Below, in pieces: positions 26,765 through 34,773 of a stretch of 64,000 nt of DNA. Position 1 is the first letter of the stretch. Each line of letters opens with the position of its first letter. The position numbers and the translations under genes are program-made. The notes beneath the pieces were generated by a model. The model searched no databases and had not been told where the DNA came from. It saw nothing but the letters and a program-made list of their open reading frames with translations. This DNA is from Cafeteria roenbergensis. Taxonomy: Eukaryota > Sar > Bigyra > Bicosoecida > Cafeteriaceae. The stretch lies in contig VLTN01000065.1 in NCBI GenBank assembly GCA_008330645.1, forward strand, positions 62,001 to 126,000, in the 5' to 3' direction.

Positions 26765-29713
26765 ATGCACTCCTCTCAGCCGGGGGCGGGGCAACGGAGC
26801 TATGTGGGTCCCACGACTGTCTCGAGCACTCCCCTGAGGGCTTCGTCGGCTGCCCGCGCCCCGTTGCTGCCACAGCCGCTCGCCCAGCGGCCCACTGTCG
26901 ACCCGGAGCTAGAGGAAGCGCTTGCCGTTGTACAGATCGAGGAGACGCGGTCCCTCACGGACGAGTTGCGCGCTCGCATCGAGGCCAGAGCCGCCCGCGA
27001 CAAAGCTCGCATCTTGCGGCTCGAGCGCGAGAACGACGCACTGAGGAACACCATCGCCACGATCAGCATGCAGACCAGCGCCCCCAGTCCGCCTGCGGGG
27101 GCAAGGTCTGCATCCGCCGTGGCAGCCGAGGTCGCTCCGGAGCCATCAGTGGCTGAAGCGCAGCAGCCTGCGGCTCGCTCGCCGGCTCGCTCAGGCGGCG
27201 GCGATGGCGAGCTGCGGGACTCCGCTCGCATGGGCCAAGCGAACCGAGCGTTCGCCCTCGCAAGTCTGGACAGGCTGCTGGACGGCCTGGCTGGCGTGTT
27301 GCTCCCCGACCTCCTCCAGCTGCCACCGAGCATCACGGCCGTGATGGACAGGGTTGCCCGCGGGGAGGACATGCAGCCGTGGGAGAGCAGCGCTGCGCAC
27401 GGCGTACGGGCGAGTCTCATGAAGAGTCGCGTGGGAGCTGCCATGTCCCGCGTCAGCGAGCTGCAGGCTGACGACGGCACGCTTCCCGGGGGGGTCCCTC
27501 ACAGCAGGATGGGCTCGCCCCGCGACACGCCCGAGTCGTCCCCGCAACGCCGCGGGGGTGCGTCAACGGGGGCGTCTGCCACGCCTGAGGCTTCTGTTGG
27601 GGGCCCATCTCGAGGGGTGGCCCCGACGTCGGCAGAGCCGGCGAAGGAGCTGGATTTTGGATCCTCCGCCTTCGTGGGCTCCTCTCCCCATCACATGCAG
27701 GCCAGCACGGTGCGCCTCCACTCGCGCCTTGCGCGCATGGGCTCGCTCGCCCGGCAGCTGGTGGACCAGCGTGACCAGCTGGCCGAAGCGCTCGCTGCAA
27801 CGGAGACTCGCGCGTATGTGGCCACCCAGCGGGCTGTGAGGCAAGCCAAGCTGGCCGAAGAGGCCGCAGAAACAGCGACCCGGGCGGCGAACGAGGCCGC
27901 ACAAGAGCAGCTCGAGGCGGCGCAGCGTGATTGGGAGGAGGCCGGCGAGGCGCGCGTTCGCGCGGCTGTGGAGGCGGCTCGGCGCGAGGCTGAGGAGGTC
28001 GGCGAGGCGCGTGCGCGCGCGGCGGTGGAGGCGGCCCGGCGCGAGGCTGAGGAGGCCGGCGAGGCGCGCGTTCGCGCGGCCGTGGAGGCGGCTCGGCGCG
28101 AGGCTGAGGAGGCCGGCGAGGCGCGCGTTCGCGCGGCTGTGGAGGCGGCTCGACGTGATTGGGAGGAGGCCGGCGAGGCGCGCGCGCGCGCGGCTGTGGA
28201 GGCGGCTCAGCACGAGGCTGAGGAGGCCGGCGAGGCGCGTGCGCGCGCGGCTGTGGAGGCGGCTCAGCACGAGGCTGAGGAGGCCGGCGAGGCGCGTGTT
28301 CGCGCGGCTGTGGAGGCGGCTCAGCACGAGGCTGAGGAGGCCGGCGAGGCGCGCGTTCGCGCGGCTGTGGAGGCGGCTCGACGTGATTGGGAGGAGGCCG
28401 GCGAGGCGCGCGCGCGCGCGGCTGTGGAGGCGGCTCGGCGCGAGGCTGAGGAGGCCGGCGAGGCGCGTGCGCGCGCGGCTGTGGAGGCGGCTCAGCACGA
28501 GGCTGAGGAGGCCGGCGAGGCGCGCGTTCGCGCGGCTGTGGAGGCGGCTCGACGTGATTGGGAGGAGGCCGGCGAGGCGCGCGCGCGCGCGGCTGTGGAG
28601 GCGGCTCAGCACGAGGCTGAGGAGGCCGGCGAGGCGCGTGCGCGCGCGGCTGTGGAGGCGGCTCGACGTGATTGGGAGGAGGCCGGCGAGGCGCGCGCGC
28701 GCGCGGCTGTGGAGGCGGCTCAGCGCGAGGCTGAGGAGGCCGGCGAGGCGCGTGCGCGCGCGGCTGTGGAGGCGGCTCGACGTGATTGGGAGGAGGCCGG
28801 CGAGGCGCGTGTTCGCGCGGCTGTGGAGGCGGCTCAGCACGAGGCTGAGGAGGCCGGCGAGGCGCGCGTTCGCGCGGCTGTGGAGGCGGCTCGACGTGAT
28901 TGGGAGGAGGCCGGCGAGGCGCGCGCGCGCGCGGCTGTGGAGGCGGCTCGACGTGATTGGGAGGAGGCCGGCGAGGCGCGCGTTCGACAAGTCATCGCGG
29001 ACGCAGAGGCGGATGCGGTCGAGCGCGTTCGCGTCGCCCAGGCGACAGCTGCGACTGCTGCTGCGGCCCACCGTGACGAGTCCATCGAGGCCGCGCAGCG
29101 TGAAGCGGACTCGGCGACCCGCAAGCTGCACGCCGCTGAGGCTGCCCTGGCCTTCGAGCGGGGCAAGAACAAGGCCGCCGAGCAGCGCCTTGCGCGAGCC
29201 CAAGCCGAAGCCGCTGAAGCGGCCGCGGAGGCGGACAGGCTGCGCGCGTCAGCCGCTGCCGTCGAAGCACGACTGCAGGCTGGGTGCTCGGACGAGGCCG
29301 AGGTCCGTCGCCACTTGACAGAGGCCAACGAGCGATTGCGAGCCGAGGGCGTGAGCTTGCAGAAGCAGGTCGTGATGCTGTCGGAGCGGCTGGGCCAAGA
29401 GGCGGGCGCCTCGCAAGAGCGGGACAGACTGCGGCGTGAGGTCTCCATTTTGCGGACAGAGGTCCGTCGCTCTCATGCGCAGGTCCAGGCCCTCGTGGCT
29501 CTTGCCCTGGGCGAGGAGGCGGAGGCGGAGGCGGTGTGCGGATCGAGCGACGGAGGGGAAGCGTCCGGCCGAGAGACGCCCGGGTGTGACCAACTGCTTG
29601 AACAGATTGCCGCATCCAGCCACAAGGAAAGCGGCACTCCGGGCGGAAGCGTGTTCAGCTCAGAGGCGGGCGACATCGCAGCGATGCTCTCGCACTTGCC
29701 TCCGCGGTCCTGA
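26765..29713 (+). CDS. Coiled-coil protein with eighteen 19-residue tandem repeats
   Basis: A 982-residue, single-exon product that I do not recognise. An N-terminal coiled coil (about residues 45-95, LTDELRARIEARAARDKARILRLERENDALRN) is followed by a Ser/Pro-rich linker and a second helical stretch. A repeat block covers about residues 388-740: the unit REAEEAGEARVRAAVEAAR, with variants RDW, REA or HEA at its start, occurs 18 times plus a partial copy. The C-terminal coiled coil (to about 920) contains ERGKNKAAEQRLARAQAEA. It is strongly helical, charged and soluble, with no membrane segment. Long coiled coils of this kind are common in centrosomal, flagellar, Golgi-tether and cytoskeletal proteins, but nothing here decides between them. 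The start is the first ATG, 254 bases downstream of the SNARE gene on the same strand. Confidence 0.72.
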   Translation: MHSSQPGAGQRSYVGPTTVSSTPLRASSAARAPLLPQPLAQRPTVDPELEEALAVVQIEETRSLTDELRARIEARAARDKARILRLERENDALRNTIATISMQTSAPSPPAGARSASAVAAEVAPEPSVAEAQQPAARSPARSGGGDGELRDSARMGQANRAFALASLDRLLDGLAGVLLPDLLQLPPSITAVMDRVARGEDMQPWESSAAHGVRASLMKSRVGAAMSRVSELQADDGTLPGGVPHSRMGSPRDTPESSPQRRGGASTGASATPEASVGGPSRGVAPTSAEPAKELDFGSSAFVGSSPHHMQASTVRLHSRLARMGSLARQLVDQRDQLAEALAATETRAYVATQRAVRQAKLAEEAAETATRAANEAAQEQLEAAQRDWEEAGEARVRAAVEAARREAEEVGEARARAAVEAARREAEEAGEARVRAAVEAARREAEEAGEARVRAAVEAARRDWEEAGEARARAAVEAAQHEAEEAGEARARAAVEAAQHEAEEAGEARVRAAVEAAQHEAEEAGEARVRAAVEAARRDWEEAGEARARAAVEAARREAEEAGEARARAAVEAAQHEAEEAGEARVRAAVEAARRDWEEAGEARARAAVEAAQHEAEEAGEARARAAVEAARRDWEEAGEARARAAVEAAQREAEEAGEARARAAVEAARRDWEEAGEARVRAAVEAAQHEAEEAGEARVRAAVEAARRDWEEAGEARARAAVEAARRDWEEAGEARVRQVIADAEADAVERVRVAQATAATAAAAHRDESIEAAQREADSATRKLHAAEAALAFERGKNKAAEQRLARAQAEAAEAAAEADRLRASAAAVEARLQAGCSDEAEVRRHLTEANERLRAEGVSLQKQVVMLSERLGQEAGASQERDRLRREVSILRTEVRRSHAQVQALVALALGEEAEAEAVCGSSDGGEASGRETPGCDQLLEQIAASSHKESGTPGGSVFSSEAGDIAAMLSHLPPRS
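27926..28989 (+). repeat. 57-bp in-frame tandem repeat array (18 full copies plus a partial)
   Basis: Eighteen 57-base units run from 27926 to 28951, then a partial nineteenth. Copies are nearly identical at the DNA level; differences concentrate at the first three codons (Arg-Asp-Trp, Arg-Glu-Ala or His-Glu-Ala) and one Arg-Val/Arg-Ala position. Because 57 is a multiple of three, every reading frame free of stops in one unit stays open across the array. This explains long spurious open frames on both strands here. Confidence 0.95.
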
Positions 29714-29811
29714 GCCCTGCTGTCAATGTTTGCGTGTGACCAAATACACTTGAATTCGACGTTTGCACATCGCACCGCGCTGCTCCCTGCTCAACAGCCG
29801 CACTGGCCGGC

Positions 29812-32800
29812 ATGGCGGGGCAGGCGGGGCCGTCCGCCGACGGAATATTCCGCGGCTTGCATGTGGTCGTGTCGCAACTGGAGCCGAGTGTGATTGCGGG
29901 CATGATCAAGCGGCTGCGAGCGAACGGGGCAACAGCGACTGCGCAGATGTCAGCCAGCGGCAACAGGTGCTCGCATCTGGTGCTCGGCCAGCCCCGCGGC
30001 AACAAGTGGAGCGTGGCGATCGGGCGGCCCACGGATGCCGGCGAGGGCGGTCCCGAAATGCGCGCGTTCCAGCCAGGCGAGGTCGATGCATCAGCCCGAG
30101 AGAGCGCCGTGCGGCTGGCCCTCTCGTCGCAACGGCTGTGGGTCGTCAACGCCAAATGGGTGCACGATTGTCTGGAGAGAGGCCGCGTCCTTCTGGAGGA
30201 CGACTACTCTTGGGTGCGAAAGTCGCGGCGCTCCGACGGGCCCGCGGCTGAGGCGCCCCCTTCAAAGCGCCCTCGCGCTGCCAACACCGCGGCGCCTGGC
30301 GGGGACTCGCCCACCCGCTTCGACGGGGAGGCGGCAGCTCCGGTCCCGGGAGCAAGTGCCGCGGCTGGCCCGGCGCGGCCGCCGGCAGCGTCGACCGCAT
30401 CCCAGGCCCGGCCAACGGCGGCGGGAAGCGCCCCCGCGTTGGACAAGCGGCCCCAAGGAGCAGGCTTGGCGCATGCTGGGGTGTCTGTCGACGACGGCAC
30501 TGCCGGCCAGACCTCTCAGGCAGTGGGAGCAGCGCGAACGGGCGCAGAGAGGCAGGGCGGCAGCGATGCGAAGGGCCTCGACCAGGCCGGCGGGGAGCCC
30601 GGCGAGGCCCCAGCGTGCGCCCCCGGGTCCGACTCCGCGCCGCCGGCCTTGGGCGACGCAGGTGATCGGACCACTAAGGCTTTGCCGAGCCGGCTGCGCG
30701 CCCACACCGTCCTCAGCTCATTTGCCGGCCTGGATGGAGCCGCCTGTCAGCGGCCCGTTGCTCCCATGGCCAGGCCCGGAACAGCAGGCGGCGCAAGTGG
30801 CGCGAACCCGGCTGTCGCACTGCGCCCCCCAGAGCAGGTCGGTGGGCAGGCGCCAAGCACTGCTGCCAACACTCACGCCGCGCCGTCGCCAGTGGCGCAT
30901 ACATCCGGTGCTGCCGCCAGCCCCTGCGCCTCGACCCCAGGCTCCGGGGCGCAGGGCCATCCGAGCGACGCGGAGGGCACACCTGTCTCCGTCTCCCCGC
31001 GCCCCCCGCCGCACCGGACAGCGGCTCCACCCCAGCTTCCCGCTGCGGCGGCGGCATCGCCTGCCCCGCCCCGACCGCAGCCGCGCCCGCAGCGGGCCTC
31101 GGACCCCGCCAAACCCCTCGCCGGGTGGCGAGTGCTCGTGGTCCAGGCCGCCTCTGCTCCCCGGCAGCAGCGGCCCTCTGAGCGCGACCGTGCGGTCTTC
31201 CTCGCCAAGATGTGCGCGGCCGCCGGCGCCACGGTGATGACGGTAGCCAGCGCGGGCAGGGTGGCGCCCATGCGGCGGGCGGCGCAGCAGGTCGTGCTCG
31301 CCGTGCGGTCTGACCAGTCGCGGCCCCGCCAGCTGACCCACGTGCTGACCACGAGCGTGGAGACCGCCCAGCAGTTTGTGCAGCAGTTCCGCCTGGCGGC
31401 CCAAGAGGCGCGGGCGGAGGCTGGCGAAGCGGCTCTGCCCGACGGAACCGGCCCTCGCGTTGCCATTGACGCATGCGACGTGCTGCGGTGGGGGCCGGGG
31501 CATGCGCTGCCGGTTGCGCCGGGGCGGCAGCTGGTGTGGGCGTGCGTGCTGCTGGCCGGGGCGGCAGGCCTTGACGAGGCTGCGGCAGCTGCCGGCACGG
31601 CTGCGGCCGGCACGGCTGCGGCCGGCACGGCTGCGGCTGCGGCCGGCACGGCTGCGGCAGCTGCTGCCTGCGGCCCGGCCACTGGCCCGCTGGACCGGAC
31701 TCGCTCGAGCGCTCTGCTTGCGCTCGTCAACGCAGGCCTGCTTGGGTGCCCTCCTCCGCCGCACCTGCAGTCCCTGCAAGCCGACGCCCGGCGGCGGGGC
31801 TCGCTCCCCCTGCGCGGCGCTCGGGTGGCGGTCGTGCCTTGGCCGTGGCTGCGCGGCCCCAGCTGCCCCACGACCGACGCCGGGGCGCTCCTTGCCGCCG
31901 CACGCGCCAGGGCCGCGGCCTGCGAGGCGGACTTGCTGGAGCAGGGAGCGAGGCCCTTCCTGTGTGAGGTGCGGCCCGCTGCGAGCTGGGAGGCCGAGAG
32001 CGCGGTGGACACGGCCGCCGATGTGGGCTTTGGTGGCGCCTGCCCGGGTGGCGTGGATGTTGTGGTCGCCGTGGGCCCGCAGGGGGGGGAGGAGGACCTG
32101 CCATCGGGTGCCGGCGTCGCCGTCCGGGCCTGGCCGCTGCCCCGCTCTGCGTGGTGTCCCGGCGCAGGGGAGGAGGAGGCGGGCTCCTTCGTGCTGATCC
32201 AGGGGCTTGAGGCGGCAGAGGCTGTGGCCGCTCAGGCGCGGACTGCGGTGCGGGGCGATGCGGCCGCGGGCCATGCTGCTGGCGCTGCCGCAGCCGCAGC
32301 TGCTCAGGGCCAGGCGGCCAATGGGAGCGCCTCCGATCCTGGCAGCACCAGCACCAGCGCCAGCGCCAGCGCCTCGGCCGGACTGGCTGGCCGCGCAGCT
32401 GCCGAAGCGCCAGCTGCGGCGCCGCCGCGGCCGTCCTGCTGCCCGGTGGCCCGAGACGCTCCGCTCGTAACCTGGGGCTGGGTTCGCGCTTGCTGCTACA
32501 GCGAGGGAGATGCTGGCGCAGCAGCCGTGGTGCGGCCCTCGGACCGACTGGGCTGCATAGCGCTGGCGCGGTCAGGGGCGCTTGCGCTGGTGTGCTCTGA
32601 GAGCCGCGCCGATCGGCCCACAGCCTTGCGGCTTCGCGAGACGGCGCTGAGCCGGCTGTGGGTGGACGCGCACGCCACAGCCCTAGCGCCGCACCAGCAC
32701 CCGGGCGCGCTCGTGGCGTCCGCGGAGGAGGCAGAGACGGGTCCGGGCCGGCGGGGGATTCCTTGGCCGCGCGTGGTGGTGTCCGAGTCGCTCACGGAAG

Positions 32801-34449
32801 CCCATGAGGACGTGAGGGATGCCGTGTCGCTCATGGGAGGCGTGGTGGTGGAGCGACATTGGCGTGACGCCGCCATCCCGCAGTTCAAGGCCGCCGCTGC
32901 TGCTGCCCCGCGCGACGCCGTCGCCTCCACCGTCCGCTGGCACGGCCCGGACCCCATCCATGAGCACGGCCAGGACGACTCGGCCTCGTACGGTCCGGCC
33001 TTCGCGCCGCCGACGCACCTAGTGGCGGGGTCCGCTGCGAGGCGCGTGAACGTCCTCTGCGCCATCGCGTCCGGCGCGTGGGTGGTGTCGGCTGACTGGG
33101 CGCTGGAGGCGTTCGCGGCGGCCAGCGAAGGCGAATGCAGCGAGCTGGACCGCGACAGCGCGGCGGGCAGCGGGGCTGCGGCCAACACCAGCTCCGACGA
33201 CATTGCGGCTCACGCCTCGTCGGCAGGCAGCGCTGGGAGCCAGCCAAACGCGGCGTCCCCAGCCCACCGCGGGTGCCAGCCCAGCCATGCAAGCGAGAGT
33301 ACGGAGGCGCGGTCGACGTCGCTCAGCGTGATGGAGGAGACGACGCTGTCTCGGCTGTCAACGGGCGCAGCCGCGGTTCCAGCGGAGGCGCCCTTCGTGA
33401 TTGGAGGCGCGCTGGCCCCGCACCAGACGGGCCCCTCCGCCGTGGCAGGGCTCACTGAGTGGCTGCGGGCCGTGCTCGTGTCGTGCGGCCCCGTGCCCCC
33501 GGCGTCCGCTGGGCGGGACCGGATCACAGCAGGCCGCGCAACGCTCCGCACGGACGTGCTTCCCTCTGACTTGGTGCCCCCGGGTGCAAACGGGGCTGCC
33601 GGTGGCAGCGCCTGCGAGGGGATGGCGGCCCGGCTCCTGCTGAGCGGGTGGGCGGCGGAGCAGGTCCCAGGCGCCGCAGCGGAGGCAGTGACGGCGCGCC
33701 GCGTGGCGCCGTTCGCGCCCTGGGGGTGGCGCTGCCGCCTGTGGCCGGACATGCTCGCCAGCGAGAGCGCGCTGCCGGGCACCGCGGCGGCTCAGCAGCG
33801 CCCACGACCAACCGACCGGCACGCGGCGTTTGCCAGAGCATCAGCCGCCGCGCTGCGGCTCGCGGAGGCGGCCCAAGCAGTCGTGGATGCAGAGGGTGCC
33901 AGCACGTCGTGGGCGCGCGCGTGCCTGCTCTCCAGCGTGCGCGCCTTGCGCTGCGTGGCGGCCGTGACATCTCGCTCCGCAGCGGCAGCCGGGCCTGGGA
34001 GGGGCTGGATGCCCCGAGGGGTGTTCGACGGGTGGATCGTGCTGCTCGCGGAGCAGGCCCCTCGCGCAAGCGTGGCTTGGCTGGTCGCCCAGGCTGGCGG
34101 AGCCTGGGTGCAGCGGCTTCCGGAGCAGCTGGACGCGCCGTGGAGGGCTGTGGCTGGCATGAGCGAGTTCGCAAAGCAGGCTGCTCGTCGCGGCGCGCCG
34201 CCCCGCGTGGTGGCGCTGCTGACGGACGGCGCGTCGGCGGAGCTCAGGGCGGCGACCGCCAAGCGGGCCGCGCAGGTTGCGGCGGCCGCGTGCCTGGGCT
34301 TCCGGGCGGCGCTGCGGGACTTGGACATTCCGTCGCAGGGCGTGTCCATTGCCGCCTTGGGCGTTCGTCACGAGTGGATGATCGACGTGCTCAGCACCTG
34401 GCCGCCAGTGTCGCCGCTGGCGTCGGAGTACAGGGTTACGCTGCCGTAG
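29812..34449 (+). CDS. Multi-BRCT-domain protein
   Basis: A 1,545-residue, single-exon product. BRCT-type segments are recognised by a hydrophobic start strand, a Gly-Ala-x-hydrophobic turn and the conserved late Trp. Approximate residues: 12-125 (FRGLHVVVSQLE to WVVNAKWVHDCLERGRVL, the clearest); 435-580 (LAGWRVLVVQ); 665-890 (LRGARVAVVPWPWL to LVTWGWVRACC); 984-1095 (WPRVVVSESLTE to GAWVVSADWALEAF); and a degenerate C-terminal one, 1405-1530 (IVLLAEQAP to VRHEWMIDVLSTW). Linkers are long, Ala/Pro/Ser-rich and probably disordered; one at about 590-625 is a GTAA-type low-complexity run. Tandem BRCTs bind phosphopeptides in DNA-damage and checkpoint scaffolds (TopBP1/Dpb11, PTIP, MDC1 types). 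Which of these is orthologous cannot be settled by eye. A nuclear location is inferred. The ATG lies at 29812, 98 bases after the previous stop. Confidence 0.8.
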   Translation: MAGQAGPSADGIFRGLHVVVSQLEPSVIAGMIKRLRANGATATAQMSASGNRCSHLVLGQPRGNKWSVAIGRPTDAGEGGPEMRAFQPGEVDASARESAVRLALSSQRLWVVNAKWVHDCLERGRVLLEDDYSWVRKSRRSDGPAAEAPPSKRPRAANTAAPGGDSPTRFDGEAAAPVPGASAAAGPARPPAASTASQARPTAAGSAPALDKRPQGAGLAHAGVSVDDGTAGQTSQAVGAARTGAERQGGSDAKGLDQAGGEPGEAPACAPGSDSAPPALGDAGDRTTKALPSRLRAHTVLSSFAGLDGAACQRPVAPMARPGTAGGASGANPAVALRPPEQVGGQAPSTAANTHAAPSPVAHTSGAAASPCASTPGSGAQGHPSDAEGTPVSVSPRPPPHRTAAPPQLPAAAAASPAPPRPQPRPQRASDPAKPLAGWRVLVVQAASAPRQQRPSERDRAVFLAKMCAAAGATVMTVASAGRVAPMRRAAQQVVLAVRSDQSRPRQLTHVLTTSVETAQQFVQQFRLAAQEARAEAGEAALPDGTGPRVAIDACDVLRWGPGHALPVAPGRQLVWACVLLAGAAGLDEAAAAAGTAAAGTAAAGTAAAAAGTAAAAAACGPATGPLDRTRSSALLALVNAGLLGCPPPPHLQSLQADARRRGSLPLRGARVAVVPWPWLRGPSCPTTDAGALLAAARARAAACEADLLEQGARPFLCEVRPAASWEAESAVDTAADVGFGGACPGGVDVVVAVGPQGGEEDLPSGAGVAVRAWPLPRSAWCPGAGEEEAGSFVLIQGLEAAEAVAAQARTAVRGDAAAGHAAGAAAAAAAQGQAANGSASDPGSTSTSASASASAGLAGRAAAEAPAAAPPRPSCCPVARDAPLVTWGWVRACCYSEGDAGAAAVVRPSDRLGCIALARSGALALVCSESRADRPTALRLRETALSRLWVDAHATALAPHQHPGALVASAEEAETGPGRRGIPWPRVVVSESLTEAHEDVRDAVSLMGGVVVERHWRDAAIPQFKAAAAAAPRDAVASTVRWHGPDPIHEHGQDDSASYGPAFAPPTHLVAGSAARRVNVLCAIASGAWVVSADWALEAFAAASEGECSELDRDSAAGSGAAANTSSDDIAAHASSAGSAGSQPNAASPAHRGCQPSHASESTEARSTSLSVMEETTLSRLSTGAAAVPAEAPFVIGGALAPHQTGPSAVAGLTEWLRAVLVSCGPVPPASAGRDRITAGRATLRTDVLPSDLVPPGANGAAGGSACEGMAARLLLSGWAAEQVPGAAAEAVTARRVAPFAPWGWRCRLWPDMLASESALPGTAAAQQRPRPTDRHAAFARASAAALRLAEAAQAVVDAEGASTSWARACLLSSVRALRCVAAVTSRSAAAAGPGRGWMPRGVFDGWIVLLAEQAPRASVAWLVAQAGGAWVQRLPEQLDAPWRAVAGMSEFAKQAARRGAPPRVVALLTDGASAELRAATAKRAAQVAAAACLGFRAALRDLDIPSQGVSIAALGVRHEWMIDVLSTWPPVSPLASEYRVTLP

Positions 34450-34773
34450 CTGCAAGGTTCGCGCTATGCGGTGGCGCGTGGGCGCCGGCGCGGACTCGAG
34501 GGCGGTGCGCGCAATGAGTGCCTGCGTCCAAGGGTGAGCCCACCGCCGGTGTTTGGACGCGCGCACTCGCGCACACACCACGTGCGCGTGATTGGAGGCA
34601 GGTCCTGTGGGTGGTGGGCGCCAGCGACGGGCGACCCATCGCCACTCCGCGCAGCCTTGGTCATATTTGGAAGCACAAGTATTGCCCGCCCACAACCAAG
34701 TTTGCCAAAACACGAGCCACACGGCGAACGGCGGGCCCGCCGGGGCGCACCCTCGAAAAGGGGGCGAGTCACC
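34450..34773. other. Intergenic region between BRCT and APC2 genes
   Basis: A 324-base gap between two plus-strand genes. It must hold the BRCT-protein 3' end and the APC2 promoter. A long frame open across it continues into APC2 exon 2, but it does not include the conserved APC2 start. No motif or RNA gene seen. Confidence 0.45.

Noticed and set aside
27563-29203. 546-codon minus-strand frame over the repeat array
   Set aside because: Explained by the 57-bp repeat being divisible by three; Leu/Arg-rich and without independent coding signs.
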